A stretch of 64,000 nucleotides of DNA from Blautia coccoides. GTDB lineage: Bacteria > Bacillota > Clostridia > Lachnospirales > Lachnospiraceae. The stretch is from assembly GCF_034355335.1 (NCBI RefSeq), contig NZ_CP136422.1, positions 573,001 through 637,000 of the forward strand. The letters are read 5' to 3'. Below the pieces are notes generated by a model, which was not told the origin of the DNA, ran no database searches, and saw nothing but the letters and a program-made list of their open reading frames with translations. Numbering within the stretch: position 1 is the stretch's first letter; each line of letters starts with the position of its first letter. The position numbers and the translations under genes were made by a program. Below, in pieces: positions 63,294 through 64,000 of this stretch.

Positions 63294-64000
63294 ATGAAGA
63301 AGAGATGGAAAAAGGCATTATGCATTACCACAGCAGCAGCCATAGCGCTGGCAGCAGCAGGATGCGGAGGAGAAAACAGTAAAGAGGAGAAAAAGGATTC
63401 CGGTACCGCGGCCGGCCGGGAGGAGAGTCAGGATAAAGGGGAAAAGGTACAGCTTACAATCTGGTCTCTGTATGGAACGAATCCGGATGATAAGTCAGCA
63501 GTCGCTTTCCAGGAATCCATCAAGGAGATCATGGAGGAGGATCCCACACTGGATATACAGCTTGACTACGCGGAAAATGAGGCATACAAGACAAAGATAA
63601 AGGCAGCCGTGGCAGCCAATGAGGCACCTGATATTTACGGTACATGGGGTGGCGGCTTTACCAAGCCCTTTGTGGAGGCAGATAAGGTACTTCAGATTGA
63701 TGAGTATATGACAGAGGATATTAAGGGGCAGCTTCTTCCGGGTGTTCTAGATTACTTTACTTTTGATGAAAAGCTTTACGGACTTCCGACCAAGATGTCA
63801 ACCTGTCATCTCTTCATCAATAAGAAGATCATGGAAGAGAGCAATGTGGAGATTCCCACAACCTATTCGGAATTACTGGAAGCCTGCAAAACATTGAGGG
63901 AAAATGGTGTGACACCTATCGCTTTGGGAGCAAAAGACAGGTGGGCAATCGGTAAGGTGTTTGATATGATGGGAGTCCGCGCATGCGGAATTGAGAATGT
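63294..64000 (+). CDS. ABC sugar transporter solute-binding lipoprotein, partial
   Basis: The 5' part (235 residues) of an extracellular family 1 solute-binding protein, cut by the window edge. The signal peptide ends in lipobox AAAGC (Cys about 24), followed by a Lys/Glu/Ser-rich linker. The mature part has LTIWSLYGTNPDDKSAV, YKTKIKAAVAANEAPDIYGT and PLYGLPTKMS-like LYGLPTKMS, typical of sugar-binding proteins. AGAGAGG lies 8 nt before ATG 63294. The permease genes should follow beyond the window. It lies 113 nt after the regulator gene. Confidence 0.92.
   Translation, partial: MKKRWKKALCITTAAAIALAAAGCGGENSKEEKKDSGTAAGREESQDKGEKVQLTIWSLYGTNPDDKSAVAFQESIKEIMEEDPTLDIQLDYAENEAYKTKIKAAVAANEAPDIYGTWGGGFTKPFVEADKVLQIDEYMTEDIKGQLLPGVLDYFTFDEKLYGLPTKMSTCHLFINKKIMEESNVEIPTTYSELLEACKTLRENGVTPIALGAKDRWAIGKVFDMMGVRACGIEN

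Noticed and set aside
1..64000. tRNA, rRNA genes, insertion sequences, integrases and prophage genes
   Set aside because: I looked for cloverleaf-like sequences, transposase DDE patterns and phage structural proteins and saw none that I could support.

Overview
The window looks like a chromosomal segment from a spore-forming Gram-positive gut clostridium, most likely a Lachnospiraceae member close to Blautia. This rests on the sporulation and germination genes (SipL-like, GerA/GerB/GerC-like, SpoIIR), strong AGGAGG-type ribosome binding sites, the YesM/AraC-type two-component system beside a sugar lipoprotein, and general protein similarity. The genus is an inference. Every identification here was made by reading the sequence; no database search was run.

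Positions 1-24,050 form a defence-rich region. A tightly coupled six-gene unit (about 40-10,220) encodes two BREX-type (BrxD/DUF2791-like) P-loop ATPases, then a JetD-like Toprim protein, a JetA/MukF-like kleisin, a JetB/MukE-like protein and a 1,476-residue JetC SMC-like ATPase. This is a Wadjet (SMC plus nuclease) system with two extra BREX-like ATPases built into the operon, and the unit may continue upstream of the window. After a terminator and a decayed VanZ-like gene comes a complete type I-C CRISPR-Cas locus (cas3-cas5c-cas8c-cas7-cas4-cas1-cas2), visibly richer in A+T than its flanks. It is followed by a leader and an array of 45 uniform 32-bp repeats with 44 spacers, plus two decayed distal repeats. 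A heavily disrupted AAA/PD-(D/E)XK (DUF1703-type) gene ends the region.

Positions 24,100-38,520 are mainly housekeeping and sporulation: two MATE transporters, a PlsC-type acyltransferase, a small PrcB-like lipoprotein, SipL, IspE with a GntR/FCD regulator, a gerA-gerB-short gerC operon, SpoIIR, glutamate racemase, DUF1934 and a small membrane protein.

Positions 38,680-53,790 hold envelope and regulatory genes: a trigger-factor-like PPIase lipoprotein, a MecA-like penicillin-binding protein behind two BlaI/MecI-type dyads, an uncharacterised lipoprotein, a SAM methyltransferase, a large exported protein, an M29 aminopeptidase, a metallo-beta-lactamase-fold lipoprotein, an XRE regulator/membrane protein pair with a repeated operator, and an ECF sigma factor paired with a membrane-anchored beta-propeller protein.

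Positions 53,940-64,000 hold AsnRS, an SbcD/YhaO-like nuclease with a short YhaN/SbcC-like ATPase, and a carbohydrate locus: a putative glycoside hydrolase with a strong promoter, a YesM-type histidine kinase, an AraC-type response regulator and the start of an ABC sugar-binding lipoprotein cut by the window edge. Short repeats sharing a GTTACTATTCA-like end are scattered through intergenic spaces.
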